A DNA stretch of 64,000 nt, from the NCBI RefSeq assembly GCF_024746835.1, contig NZ_CP080531.1:5414001-5478000 (forward strand), in the 5' to 3' direction. Both the position numbers and the translations under genes were made by a program. A model generated the notes under the pieces. The model was not told the DNA's origin. It saw only the letters and a list, made by a program, of their open reading frames with translations, and did no database searches. Positions 1 to 8,390 of the stretch are shown piece after piece (position 1 is the first letter of the stretch; each line of letters begins with the position of its first letter). The stretch comes from Mesorhizobium sp. AR02 (GTDB lineage: Bacteria; Pseudomonadota; Alphaproteobacteria; Rhizobiales; Rhizobiaceae).

Positions 1-147
1 GAGGCCGAGGCACAGGCTCGGTTGTTGATGCAAGAAGGCCATGCTGGTGGTATCCTTCTAAGGCTTCGGATTGTTTGCGGGCGTGGCGCAAGCCAGCGGC
101 CAATCAACTCTCCAAGCGATGGCGGACAAAGACGGCAGGGACCATGA
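1..147 (+). CDS. Possible 3' end of an alcohol dehydrogenase/quinone oxidoreductase-like gene (partial)
   Basis: Frame 1 is open from the window edge to a TGA at 145-147. The first 22 or so codons read as a helix ending in a stretch like LLMQEGHAGGILL, which resembles the C-terminus of zinc-type alcohol dehydrogenases and quinone oxidoreductases (usually ...LMEEGHTGKIVL). The 25-30 codons after that do not look like the family, so the natural stop may have been lost by a small indel. It could also be non-coding. The start lies outside the window. This is a weak call. Confidence 0.25.
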   Translation, partial: EAEAQARLLMQEGHAGGILLRLRIVCGRGASQRPINSPSDGGQRRQGP

Positions 148-253
148 TGACGTCGGGTGTTGCCCGATCCCAGGGACGGTCGCCTGCCGCCGGGACTGCC
201 GGTTGTGATGGGCCGCAGTCCCGGCCGCCACACTACCCAATCCTGCTCAAACA

Positions 254-416
254 ATCCTAGGGCGAAGCAGGAGCGAAGCTCCGTCGCGGAGACCCTGGGA
301 TCCATGCCGTGACGGTTGCCGAGGAACGCGGCGGAAGGGAAGATTCTGCACCGAAGTCGCGGCATGGATCCTGGGGTCTGCGCCGAGTCGCTGCGCTCCT
401 TGCTCCGCCCCAGGAT
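254..416. repeat. Large imperfect palindromic intergenic repeat (family A)
   Basis: The two halves are imperfect inverted copies. The outer arms are atcctagggcg at 254-264 and cgccccaggat at 406-416. The inner arms are ggatccatgccgtgac at 298-313 and gtcgcggcatggatcc at 356-371. The element sits just upstream of the oxidoreductase start and carries no credible gene of its own. Such elements are typically dispersed in Mesorhizobium-like genomes, but only one copy of this family is present here. Confidence 0.7.
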
Positions 417-446
417 AACGAAGTGATAGGTGGAGGAATCTCAGAC

Positions 447-1631
447 ATGGTCTACGCAACATCGGATGGATCGGCAGGCAAGCGCCTGCGGGTCGGCATG
501 GTCGGCGGCGGCCGCAACGCCTTCATCGGCGCCGTGCATCGCCTCGCCATGCGCCTTGACGACCAGATCGTGCTGGTGGCCGGCGCGCTGTCGTCGGACC
601 CGGAGAATGCCGCCGCTTCCGCCGCCGAGATCGGCATCGCGCCGGAGCGCAGCTATGCCGATTATCACGCCATGGCGTTGGCGGAAGCGGCGCGGCCTGA
701 TGGCATCGAGGCGGTCGTCATCGTCACGCCCAACCATCTGCACGCGCCGATCGCGACCGCCTTCCTCGAAGCCGGCATCGATGTGATCTGCGACAAGCCG
801 CTGTCGACGACGCTTGATGACGCCGAAGCGCTGGTGGCGCTGGCGCGCGCCAAAAAACGCCGCTTCGTCGTCACGCTCAACAACACCGGCTACGCCATGG
901 TGCGGCAGGCGCGCGAGATGGTGATGGCGGGCGAGCTTGGGCGGATCGTGTCCGTGCACGGCGCCTACATCCAGGACTGGCTGGCCAAGCCGATCGACGC
1001 CGAGGGCCAGAAGCAGGCGGAGTGGCGCACCGATCCGGCGCGGGCAGGGCAGTCGGCGGTGCTGGCCGATATCGGCGTGCATGCCTTCAACTTGGCGAGC
1101 TACATCTCCGGCTGCGAGGCCGAGGCGGTCTCGGCCGATCTGTTCACCGCCGTGCCTGGGCGCCGGCTCGACGACAATGCGCATGTGATGATGCGCTGGA
1201 CCGGCGGGGCGCGCGGCACCATCCTGGCCAGCCAGACCTCGCCCGGCCACTACAATGATCTGTCCGTCCGCATCTATGGCGACAAGGCTGGCCTCGAATG
1301 GTCGGGCGGGCGGCCGGAGGAACTGCGCTTTTCGCCATATGGCGAGGAAACCCGGACGCTGGTGCGCGGCGGCCATGGCTCGACCGCCGAAAGCCAGCGC
1401 GTATCGCGCATGCCGGCGGCGCATCCGGAAGGCTATATCGAGGCCTTCGCCAATTTCTACCGCGACGCCGCGGATATCATTCGGGCGCATCGCTCTGGTG
1501 GGGTGGTGGATGCGGCGCGCGCGGCGCAGGTGCCGGATGTCGTGGATGGCGCGCGGGGTGTGAAGTTCGTCGCGGCGGCAGTGGAGTCGAATGCGGCTGG
1601 TGGGGCTTGGACGGCGGCACGGTTTGGGTGA
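447..1631 (+). CDS. Gfo/Idh/MocA family NAD(P)-dependent oxidoreductase
   Basis: This 394-residue protein belongs to the family that oxidises or reduces sugars and inositols with NAD(P). The N-terminal Rossmann fold opens with VGMVGGGRNAFIG at about residues 14-27. A CDKPLSTT segment stands where the family has its conserved EKP, and the C-terminal half is the usual alpha/beta dimerisation and substrate domain. The ATG at 447 was chosen because GGAGGA lies 10 bases upstream and the Rossmann fold begins directly after it. The longer in-frame extension to 309 reads through the palindromic repeat and looks non-coding. The substrate cannot be told from sequence, and the gene stands alone. Confidence 0.88.
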   Translation: MVYATSDGSAGKRLRVGMVGGGRNAFIGAVHRLAMRLDDQIVLVAGALSSDPENAAASAAEIGIAPERSYADYHAMALAEAARPDGIEAVVIVTPNHLHAPIATAFLEAGIDVICDKPLSTTLDDAEALVALARAKKRRFVVTLNNTGYAMVRQAREMVMAGELGRIVSVHGAYIQDWLAKPIDAEGQKQAEWRTDPARAGQSAVLADIGVHAFNLASYISGCEAEAVSADLFTAVPGRRLDDNAHVMMRWTGGARGTILASQTSPGHYNDLSVRIYGDKAGLEWSGGRPEELRFSPYGEETRTLVRGGHGSTAESQRVSRMPAAHPEGYIEAFANFYRDAADIIRAHRSGGVVDAARAAQVPDVVDGARGVKFVAAAVESNAAGGAWTAARFG

Positions 1632-1677
1632 GGGTGGGGCGATGACCTGTTGCGGGTTGTCGTGAGTAGAGCCAATC

Positions 1678-1894
1678 GCATATGGCGCTCCCCCTCTCCA
1701 TCTCGGCTTCGCCGAGCCACCTTGCCGGGGCGAGCCACGGGTCTCGCCCGTCCTTCGGACCCCCCGCTCCTGCGGGGGCGAGGAACCCAAGCTTTTCAAG
1801 GCCGCAACCTTGGAGATTAGCATTTCCTCGCCCCCATGAAATGGGGGAGAGGTGGCTCGGCGAAGCCGAGACGGAGAGGGGGCTGGCGCTGTCC
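1678..1894. repeat. Palindromic dispersed repeat, family B copy 1
   Basis: A long palindrome whose ends read ctcggcttcgccgagccacc and ggtggctcggcgaagccgag. The centre (gaggaacccaagc...ttggagattagc) is shared with a second copy at 6151-6331. Copy 1 has about 36 extra bases in its left arm. Its right edge touches the stop codon of the amidase gene. It fills the gap between the oxidoreductase and the amidase, which converge on it, so it could act as a bidirectional transcript end. Confidence 0.85.
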
Positions 1895-3327
1895 TACGCG
1901 ATTGCCCTGGGTGCAGCAGCGAACCGATCCGCATTGAAGCCGGCCACCCCCAGCCGCGCCTCAATCGCCGCCGCCATCGACAGCACCTGCTCATCCGCAA
2001 AACGCCGCCCGATGATCTGCAGGCCGACCGGCAGGCCGTCGGCGGCAAATCCGGCGGGCAGCGACAGCGCCGGCAGTTGCGGCAGCATGTTGAAGGGACA
2101 GGTCAGGTCCAGGCCCTTGAAGCGGCCGTCGGGTAGCGTCGCGACATAGTCGTCGTCGGTTTCGGACACCGGCGGCGCTGTAATGGCGCAGGTCGGGCAT
2201 AGCAAGGCATCGTAGCGTTCGAAAAGCCGCGCCATGTCCTTCCACATCGCGGTGCGCAGCAACTCGACCCGCTTGTAGGCGGTGGCGTTCATCGCCAGCC
2301 CGCGTTCGATCATCGAGACCACCGACGGGTCCATGTGATGGCGATGGCCGGCGAGCTCGTCGCCGAAGAAGGCCGACATGAAAACACACCAGAGGTCGAA
2401 CCATTCGTCGTTGACGGCGCGCGTCCAGGCCATCGGCACCTCGTCGACGATGGCGCCGGCGCTGCGCATCTCGGCGACAGCCTGCCGGATGACGGCTTCG
2501 ACCCGCGGCTGGATCTGGTAGTAGCCGAGGTCGACCGACAGCGCGAAGCGCTTGCCTTCCAACTCACCCGTCCTCGTGGCCAAGGCATCAAAACCGATCG
2601 GCAGCGAGGCGATGTCCTCGTCACTGCCGCCCGCTGTCGCTTGCACGAAGGCGACGGCATCGGCGACGCTGCGCGCCAGCGGCCCGAAATGCGAGATGTT
2701 GTCGAACACGCTGGGCAGGATGGTCATCGGGATGCGGCCGAGGCTGGGTTTCAGCCCGACGACACCGCAGAAGGCGGCGGGAATGCGCACCGAACCGCCC
2801 ATGTCGGTGCCCTCGGCGAAGGGCACGACGCCGGTCGCCACCGCGACCCCCGCGCCGCCGGAGGAGCCGCCGCTGGTACGCTCCGGGTTCCACGGATTGC
2901 GGGTCACGCCCCAGCGCGGGCTGTTGGTGAAACTGGAAAAGGCGAATTCCGGCGTCGTCGTCTTGCCGACCAGGATCGCGCCGGCCGCTTGCAGGCGGCG
3001 GATGCAGAGCGCCGTCTCGGCCGGCACCCAATCCCCCTTCGCCCATGAGCCCAGCGTCGTCAGGTCGCCTGATGTCGGCGTCAGGTCCTTGGCCGCGAAC
3101 GGCACGCCGTGCAGCGGCCCGGTCGCTTCGCCGCGCGCCACGGCACGGTCGGCAAGGCGAGCCGCTTCCAGCGCCTGCTCCTCGCGGATGACGGCAAAGG
3201 CGTTTAGCCTCTCGCTGACCGCCCTGGCGCGGCGGATGGACTCTTCAACCACAGTCTCGGCACTGAAGGCGCCCGAGCGGATGCCATCGGCGATCGCGTT
3301 GGCGGTCAGGTCCAGCGGATGGGTCAT
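1894..3327 (-). CDS. Amidase (amidase signature family)
   Basis: A 477-residue amidase signature enzyme that hydrolyses amides to acid plus ammonia. The Ser-cisSer-Lys triad is visible: Lys80 in GVPFAAKDL, the cis-Ser at about 155 in TSGGSSGG, and the nucleophile Ser179 in GTDMGGSVRIP. The start at 3327 follows a CCGGAGAC ribosome site; an upstream in-frame ATG at 3354 has none. It is divergent from the LuxR gene that starts at 3459, so the two may share control. The substrate is unknown. GatA is unlikely because gatB and gatC are not nearby. Confidence 0.88.
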   Translation of the reverse strand: MTHPLDLTANAIADGIRSGAFSAETVVEESIRRARAVSERLNAFAVIREEQALEAARLADRAVARGEATGPLHGVPFAAKDLTPTSGDLTTLGSWAKGDWVPAETALCIRRLQAAGAILVGKTTTPEFAFSSFTNSPRWGVTRNPWNPERTSGGSSGGAGVAVATGVVPFAEGTDMGGSVRIPAAFCGVVGLKPSLGRIPMTILPSVFDNISHFGPLARSVADAVAFVQATAGGSDEDIASLPIGFDALATRTGELEGKRFALSVDLGYYQIQPRVEAVIRQAVAEMRSAGAIVDEVPMAWTRAVNDEWFDLWCVFMSAFFGDELAGHRHHMDPSVVSMIERGLAMNATAYKRVELLRTAMWKDMARLFERYDALLCPTCAITAPPVSETDDDYVATLPDGRFKGLDLTCPFNMLPQLPALSLPAGFAADGLPVGLQIIGRRFADEQVLSMAAAIEARLGVAGFNADRFAAAPRAIA

Positions 3328-3458
3328 GGCTCGGGTCTCCGGAAGTGAATTCATGCCGGTCGGCTTTGGTTTTCGGAAGGAAACAGAAAGCGTGCTTGCC
3401 TGGGGGTGTCGGACCTGCACAATCTCGCCAACGCTGGAACAGAGGCCCCGCCGTTTCG

Positions 3459-4235
3459 ATGAAATCCGCCGACAAAGGCCCGCATCCGTCCTTCGATGCC
3501 TGGAATGCCGGCCTGGGTGCTGCGGCATCCGCCATCGGCTCGCGCGGATTTCCCGATGCGCTGGCGGCGGCGCTGCGCCTGCTCACAGCCTTCCAGATGA
3601 TGAACGGCTTTCTCTATTCGCCCGCCGGTCGCGCCTTCGACCTCTACAATGAGAAGATCGTTGCCGAGCGCTCGATCATCGTCGACCGCTACCTTGCCGG
3701 CGCCTATGTGCTGGACCCGTTCTACGACGCAGTTCGCGGCGACAGCACAGAGCGCATGATCGTGATGCGGGAGCTGGCGCCCGATGATTTCCTGCACACC
3801 GAATATTATCGGCGGCACTATGCCACCACCGAGATCGGCGACGAGATCGGTTTCGTGCTGAAGCTGGAGAACGGCTTTGCCGGCGTGCTGTCGCTGTCGC
3901 GGACCGGGGCGGCACCGGTCTTCGCCGAGGATGAGCTGGAGCGCCTGAGGTCCGCCGCTCCCATCGTCTGCGCGCTCGCGGCGCGGCACTGGTTTCATGC
4001 TCCGGGCCTCTCGCTCGACATCAAGAACGCGGCCCCCGCGGCGCGGATCGAGCATCCGCTGCTGACCCGGCGCGAGCTCGAGATCGTCACGCTGATCCTC
4101 AAGGGACATTCCAACCTCTCGCTCGCCGCCGTGCTGTCACTGTCGCCCAACACGGTGAAGGTCCATCGCCGGCAGATCTATTCGAAGCTTTCCATTTCAA
4201 GCCAGGCCGAACTGTTCCGGCTGTTTCTTGCCTAG
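3459..4235 (+). CDS. LuxR-family transcriptional regulator
   Basis: A 258-residue regulator. Residues about 195-258 form a LuxR helix-turn-helix (LLTRRELEIVTLILKG, then SPNTVKVHRRQIYSKL). The N-terminal 190 residues are a sensor region with no obvious autoinducer-binding signature. There is no LuxI synthase nearby, so this is an orphan regulator. The ATG at 3459 gives a sensible start, while longer readings enter the amidase promoter region. Being divergent from the amidase, it may regulate that gene. Confidence 0.8.
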   Translation: MKSADKGPHPSFDAWNAGLGAAASAIGSRGFPDALAAALRLLTAFQMMNGFLYSPAGRAFDLYNEKIVAERSIIVDRYLAGAYVLDPFYDAVRGDSTERMIVMRELAPDDFLHTEYYRRHYATTEIGDEIGFVLKLENGFAGVLSLSRTGAAPVFAEDELERLRSAAPIVCALAARHWFHAPGLSLDIKNAAPAARIEHPLLTRRELEIVTLILKGHSNLSLAAVLSLSPNTVKVHRRQIYSKLSISSQAELFRLFLA

Positions 4236-4272
4236 GCTCAAATGAACCGCACTTTCGAGGTAAGAGTGACCG

Positions 4273-4503
4273 ATGCGTAGCTCTCAAATGGAACGATATG
4301 TCTGGGCCTCTGTCCTGTATTACGCCGTGGCGGTGGTTGCCTCTGTGTTTCTCGTGGGCGCTGTCATGAGCGATCTCGGCGTTCTGTGGAGCGTGCTTGC
4401 CCTGTTGGGCTACGTTTCGTTGATCGTATCTCTTCAGATATGGCGACGCAGACGACATCCGCGAAGTGTCTATCAAGTGGAATTGGCCAAACGGGATGCC
4501 TAG
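4273..4503 (+). CDS. Small two-helix membrane protein of unknown function
   Basis: A 76-residue protein with two predicted transmembrane segments (about residues 9-31 and 36-56) followed by a basic RRRRHPR stretch, which would place the C-terminus in the cytoplasm. A GAGGTAAGAG ribosome site precedes the ATG. It lies 37 bases after the LuxR stop on the same strand and could be co-transcribed. I do not recognise a family. Confidence 0.6.
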   Translation: MRSSQMERYVWASVLYYAVAVVASVFLVGAVMSDLGVLWSVLALLGYVSLIVSLQIWRRRRHPRSVYQVELAKRDA

Positions 4504-4570
4504 TTTTTCGTTTATTGGCAACGAGATAGAGCGGCAGCCTGCATCAAGGTAAGAGGCCGCCGCCAGCGCC

Positions 4571-5902
4571 TTACTCGGCGAAATCCATCTCGGGTGGCGC
4601 GACCTGGAAGAAGCTCGTGAGGTAGGCGAGATAGACGATGCCGACCGCCAGCCAGACCAGGCCCAGCACCTTGGCGTTCTCGTCGAGGTTCCACAGCAGG
4701 AAGAGGTCGCAGACCGCAGCGAGCGCCGGGACAATCAGGCCGATCAACACGCCGAGCGGACGCACCTGCTGGTCGCGCTTCAAATAGAGCGCGATCACCG
4801 AGACGTTGACGGCGGTGAAGGCGAGGAAGGCGCCGAAATTGATGAACGAGGTCGAGGTGGTGACGTCCATGGTCAGCGCCGCCAGGCCGACCACGCCGAC
4901 AAGGATCAGGTTGAGGATCGGCGTGTGCCATTTCGGATGCAGGTTGCCGAAGAACGAGACCGGCAGCACCGTGTCGCGGCCCATGGCGTAGAGCAGCCGG
5001 CCAACGCTGGCTTGTGCTGCAAGGCCGGAGGTGAATTGCGCCACGACCAGCGTCGCCAGGAAGATGGTGACGAACAGGTCACCGCCGATCGCCTTGGCGA
5101 TTTCGGTGGCGGCGGCGTCGACCGAGACGAAATCCATGCCGGGATGGGCAAGCTGGGTGATGTAGGCCGAGGCGATGAAGATCACGCCGCCGGCAAGCGC
5201 GATGATCAGGATCGCTTTCGGCATGGTGCGGCGCGCATCCCTGGTCTCCTCGGTCAGCGTCGACACCGCGTCGAAGCCGAGGAAGGAGTAGGCGGCTATC
5301 GCAGCACCTGCCACCGAGGCCGAGAACGGCACGCCTTCCTTGAAGAAGGGCGTGACCGAGACCAAGCCGCCGGGGCCGTTCAGCGCCACCACATAGCGGG
5401 CGGCCAGCACCAGGAAGGCGACGAGCACGCCGAGCTGCACCAGCATCAGGATGAAATTGACGCGGTTGGCAAAGGCGATGCCGACGACATTGACCACGGT
5501 GGTCAGTGCGATGAAGCTGACAATCCAAACCCAGGTCGGAATCGCCGGGAAGGCCGAAGCGAGATAGGCCGCACCGATCAGCCAGATCACCATCGGCAGG
5601 AAGAAATAATCGAGCAGCACCGCCCAGCCGACAAGGAAGCCGATGCTGGGGCTGATCGAGCGGCGGGCATAGGTGTAGGCCGAGCCGGCAACGGGATAGA
5701 CGCGGGCCATGACGCCGTAGCTGATGGCGGTGAGCAGGATGGCCGCCGCCGCCACGAGATAGGCCATGGCGGTGGTGCCCTGGCTTGCCGCGGCCAGCGC
5801 GCCAAAAGTGCCGAAGACGATCATCGGCGTCATGTAGGCCAGGCCGAAGAGCACGACGGACCAGAGTCCGAGCGCGCGGTCGAGTTTGACAGTGTCTTGC
5901 AT
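4571..5902 (-). CDS. APC-family amino acid/polyamine permease
   Basis: A 443-residue inner-membrane protein with about 12 hydrophobic segments. The N-terminal motif LFGLAYMTPMIVFGTFGAL and the later GFDAVSTLTEETRDARRTMP are typical of the amino acid-polyamine-organocation superfamily, close to the putrescine importer PuuP group. It would import an amino acid or polyamine by ion symport. GGAGG lies just upstream of the ATG at 5902. No polyamine catabolic genes are nearby, so the substrate is not settled. Confidence 0.85.
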   Translation of the reverse strand: MQDTVKLDRALGLWSVVLFGLAYMTPMIVFGTFGALAAASQGTTAMAYLVAAAAILLTAISYGVMARVYPVAGSAYTYARRSISPSIGFLVGWAVLLDYFFLPMVIWLIGAAYLASAFPAIPTWVWIVSFIALTTVVNVVGIAFANRVNFILMLVQLGVLVAFLVLAARYVVALNGPGGLVSVTPFFKEGVPFSASVAGAAIAAYSFLGFDAVSTLTEETRDARRTMPKAILIIALAGGVIFIASAYITQLAHPGMDFVSVDAAATEIAKAIGGDLFVTIFLATLVVAQFTSGLAAQASVGRLLYAMGRDTVLPVSFFGNLHPKWHTPILNLILVGVVGLAALTMDVTTSTSFINFGAFLAFTAVNVSVIALYLKRDQQVRPLGVLIGLIVPALAAVCDLFLLWNLDENAKVLGLVWLAVGIVYLAYLTSFFQVAPPEMDFAE

Positions 5903-6150
5903 TGTTCCGCCTCCGGAAAGGATTGTTTCCGATGCTTTTTCCGGAGGCCGGCTGGCGCCTGGAGATCAGGCGTTGGCGAAGGGCTTGCGGTCGCATTTCT
6001 CGAAGTTGAGGCGGAGCATGACTTAGCCGGCGCAACGCGGCCATAACCCCAAGGGATTATGCGGGGAGTCGTGTGCGTGATGCGGCGCGGGTGGATGGTT
6101 ATGGATCGGCTGAGGAATGGCGGCGCATTTGCGGGCGGCGGTCCTGAAAC
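5903..6150. other. Intergenic stretch with no recognisable gene
   Basis: This is the upstream region of the permease, which reads away to the left. I see no convincing ORF, RNA or strong palindrome before the family B repeat begins at 6151. The permease promoter should lie here. Confidence 0.5.
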
Positions 6151-6331
6151 GCATATGGCGCTCCCCCTCTCCGTCTCGGCTTCGCCGAGCCACCTCTCCC
6201 CCGCTCTCGCGGGGGCGAGGAACCCAAGTTTTTCAAGGCCGCGACCTTGGAGATTAGCGTTTCCTCGCCCCCATGAAATGGGGGAGAGGTGGCTCGGCGA
6301 AGCCGAGACGGAGAGGGGGCAGGCGCTGTCC
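6151..6331. repeat. Palindromic dispersed repeat, family B copy 2
   Basis: Nearly identical to the copy at 1678-1894, including the leading gcatatggcgctccccctct, the core caaggccgcgaccttggaga and the trailing caggcgctgtcc. Its arms form a long hairpin. It ends about 20 bases before the stop codon of the nucleoside hydrolase on the opposite strand. Confidence 0.88.
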
Positions 6332-6354
6332 GATGGGATTGGCCTGCCGGGGCG

Positions 6355-7269
6355 CTAAAGCAACTGCAGCCGCTGGTCGATCAACTGAAACAGCCGCTCA
6401 TCATCGACCTCGGTGATGACATGGACCGGCAGGCCCTTGCCGGCGCCGTTTTCGACCGCCCGCGTGCGGCCATAGGATCCGGCTTGATCGCATTCGACCT
6501 CGATCACCGCGTCGACGCCCTTGAACAGGGTCGGGTCGATCAGGAACGCCGTCACACAGGGGTCGTGCAGGCTGGCGTCGCCGCTGCCATAGTAGCGCAT
6601 CATGGCGATGGCGGTTTGCATGATCGGGCTGGCGTCGCGCTCGAGCTGGTCGAAGCGCGCCTGGGTCAGCGTCGCGTGGCGGGTCACGTCGAGGCCGAAC
6701 ATGGTCATCGGGATGCCGGACGACAGCACCACTTGCGCGGCATGCGGATCGATCCAGATGTTGAACTCGGCATCGGTCGCGGTGTTGCCCGGGCTGAAGG
6801 CAGCGCCGCCCATGAAGACGATGGCCTTGATCTTGGTCGTTATGGACGGCTCCTTGATCAGAGCCAGCGCGATGTTGGTCATCGGCCCGATCGGGCAGAG
6901 CGTGATCTGGCCGGGCTCGCGCAGGATGGTGTCGATGATGAAATCGACGGCATGTTGGCTCTGCACCTGATGCGTGGCGTCGGGCACGCCGAGGTCGCCA
7001 AGGCCGTCGGTGCCGTGCACCGAAGCGCCGCGCTGCACGCGCGGCAGGATGATCGGCCTGCTGCAGCCGGCGTAGACCGGAATGTCCTGGCGGCCGGCCA
7101 TGGCGGTGATGCGCAAGGCGTTGCGGGTCGTCAACGGCAGCGAGACATTGCCGATGACCGTCGTGATGCCGACGATCTCGATCTCGTCGGGCGAGGCAAA
7201 CGCCAGAAGGAGCGCGATGGCGTCATCGACGCCGGGGTCGCAATCGATGATAATCCTGCTCTTGGCCAT
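6355..7269 (-). CDS. Nucleoside hydrolase (inosine-uridine preferring family)
   Basis: A 304-residue enzyme that cleaves ribonucleosides to base plus ribose. The calcium-binding signature DCDPGVDDA occupies residues 9-17, and the later EFNIWIDPHAA and LHDPC segments match the family's active-site region. The ATG at 7269 puts the signature at its usual position; the longer reading adds 14 unrelated residues. It is the last gene of a minus-strand operon with an NMT1/THI5-type ABC transporter. A pyrimidine or nucleoside-like transported substrate is therefore plausible but unproven. Confidence 0.9.
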   Translation of the reverse strand: MAKSRIIIDCDPGVDDAIALLLAFASPDEIEIVGITTVIGNVSLPLTTRNALRITAMAGRQDIPVYAGCSRPIILPRVQRGASVHGTDGLGDLGVPDATHQVQSQHAVDFIIDTILREPGQITLCPIGPMTNIALALIKEPSITTKIKAIVFMGGAAFSPGNTATDAEFNIWIDPHAAQVVLSSGIPMTMFGLDVTRHATLTQARFDQLERDASPIMQTAIAMMRYYGSGDASLHDPCVTAFLIDPTLFKGVDAVIEVECDQAGSYGRTRAVENGAGKGLPVHVITEVDDERLFQLIDQRLQLL

Positions 7270-7303
7270 GCCTGAAAGTCCATTTCCTGTGTAGCTGTAG
7301 AAG

Positions 7304-7329
7304 AGGGCCACCCCGGTTGGGGTAGCCCT
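7304..7329 (-). terminator. Intra-operon hairpin between the binding-protein and hydrolase genes
   Basis: On the minus strand AGGGC-T-ACCCC-AACC-GGGGT-G-GCCCT folds into a 10-bp stem with one internal mismatch, followed by CTTCT. It lies just downstream of the binding-protein stop. Such hairpins often stabilise the upstream message or partly terminate, giving more binding protein than downstream product. Confidence 0.6.
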
Positions 7330-7351
7330 CGCTGCTCGAGCGACTTCGCGC

Positions 7352-8341
7352 CTATTTCAGCAGTTCGTTGGTGTAGTATTTTGAGGCGGGGAGGACTTCC
7401 TTGATCTGGTCGGTGTCCTTCAGTGCCTGGGCGATCGGCAGCCAGTTCTTGTCTTCCTGCATCATGTAGCCGGTGTCGCCCTTCATAAGTGCTGCGGTCA
7501 GCTTCCAGCCGGAGAGGTTGTAGGCAAGGCTGCCGCCTTCCGGATAAGCCTTAGTGAACATCTCGGCGGCTTCGTCGGGATGGTCGGCGGCCCATTGCGT
7601 CGCCTTGATGGTGGCGCGCATCCACTTCTTGGCGATGTCGCCATGGTCGGCGAGGTAGGCGGTGGAAGCGGTATAGGTCCAGACCGGCACGTCGGGCGCG
7701 CCGGCGGCGGCGCCAACGAGGCTGGTCGGGTCCTTCTTCAAGGTCTCCTGGACCTGCGGCACCAGATAGTTTTCGGTGTTGGTGGCGATGTCGATCTTGC
7801 CGGCGAGCAAGAGATTGGTGTCGGAATCCTGCGCGATGATCAGCTTGACGTCGTCCTCGGTCAGCTTGGCGGCCTTGAGCACGAACGGCATCATCGCCTT
7901 GGTCCAGGAGTCGGTGTAGATGGCGATCGACTTGCCCTTGAGGTTGTCGAGCGAGAGCGGCTCGCCGGGGCGGCCGAACAGGCCCCAATTGTTGCTCTTG
8001 GTGTAGAGGCCGATCGAGGTGATCGGGATGCCCTGGGCAGCGCCGAAGACGACATCGGTGGTGGCCTCGAAGCCGATCTCGGCCTGGCCGACGGCAAGCA
8101 GCCGTGCCGTGGTCTGCGAGTCCGGCGGGAAGATGACATCGACCTTGATGCCTTCGGCCTCGTAGAAGCCTTTCTGCTGGCCGACCAGCGTCGGGATCAG
8201 TTCGAAGTCGGCGCTTGCCCAGTCATAGACGAAGCGGACGGTGGTGAGGTCGGCGGCGTTGGCCGGAGTCGCCGCTAGGGCGGTTCCGAGGGCGAGCAGG
8301 CCCGCGGTGGCTGAGAGCATCCTGGTGTAAGCACTGTGCAT
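7352..8341 (-). CDS. ABC transporter substrate-binding protein (NMT1/THI5/SsuA-like)
   Basis: A 329-residue periplasmic protein with a signal peptide (hydrophobic core at about residues 10-22, probable cut after TPANA). The mature N-terminus VRFVYDWASADFELIPTLVG, followed by GFYEAEGI, is characteristic of NMT1/THI5-like binding proteins for pyrimidine precursors, sulfonates or nitrate. AAGGGG precedes the start. The gene itself looks intact, although the permease and ATPase genes upstream are broken, so the transporter is probably not functional unless another system supplies those parts. Confidence 0.87.
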   Translation of the reverse strand: MHSAYTRMLSATAGLLALGTALAATPANAADLTTVRFVYDWASADFELIPTLVGQQKGFYEAEGIKVDVIFPPDSQTTARLLAVGQAEIGFEATTDVVFGAAQGIPITSIGLYTKSNNWGLFGRPGEPLSLDNLKGKSIAIYTDSWTKAMMPFVLKAAKLTEDDVKLIIAQDSDTNLLLAGKIDIATNTENYLVPQVQETLKKDPTSLVGAAAGAPDVPVWTYTASTAYLADHGDIAKKWMRATIKATQWAADHPDEAAEMFTKAYPEGGSLAYNLSGWKLTAALMKGDTGYMMQEDKNWLPIAQALKDTDQIKEVLPASKYYTNELLK

Positions 8342-8390
8342 TGCATTCCCCTTTTTGGTTGTTGTCGGCTGGTTGAAAATTGGTGGTATT

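Noticed and set aside
441..2048. 535-codon open frame on the minus strand
   Set aside because: It is antisense to the oxidoreductase gene, runs through the family B repeat, has no family motifs and is arginine/proline-rich, as shadow frames are in GC-rich DNA.
1894..3528. Longer amidase reading to 3528
   Set aside because: The added 67 residues overlap the divergent LuxR gene and lack family resemblance; a ribosome site supports 3327.
4925..6046. 373-codon plus-strand frame antisense to the permease
   Set aside because: Low-complexity charged composition typical of an antisense shadow, with no motif.
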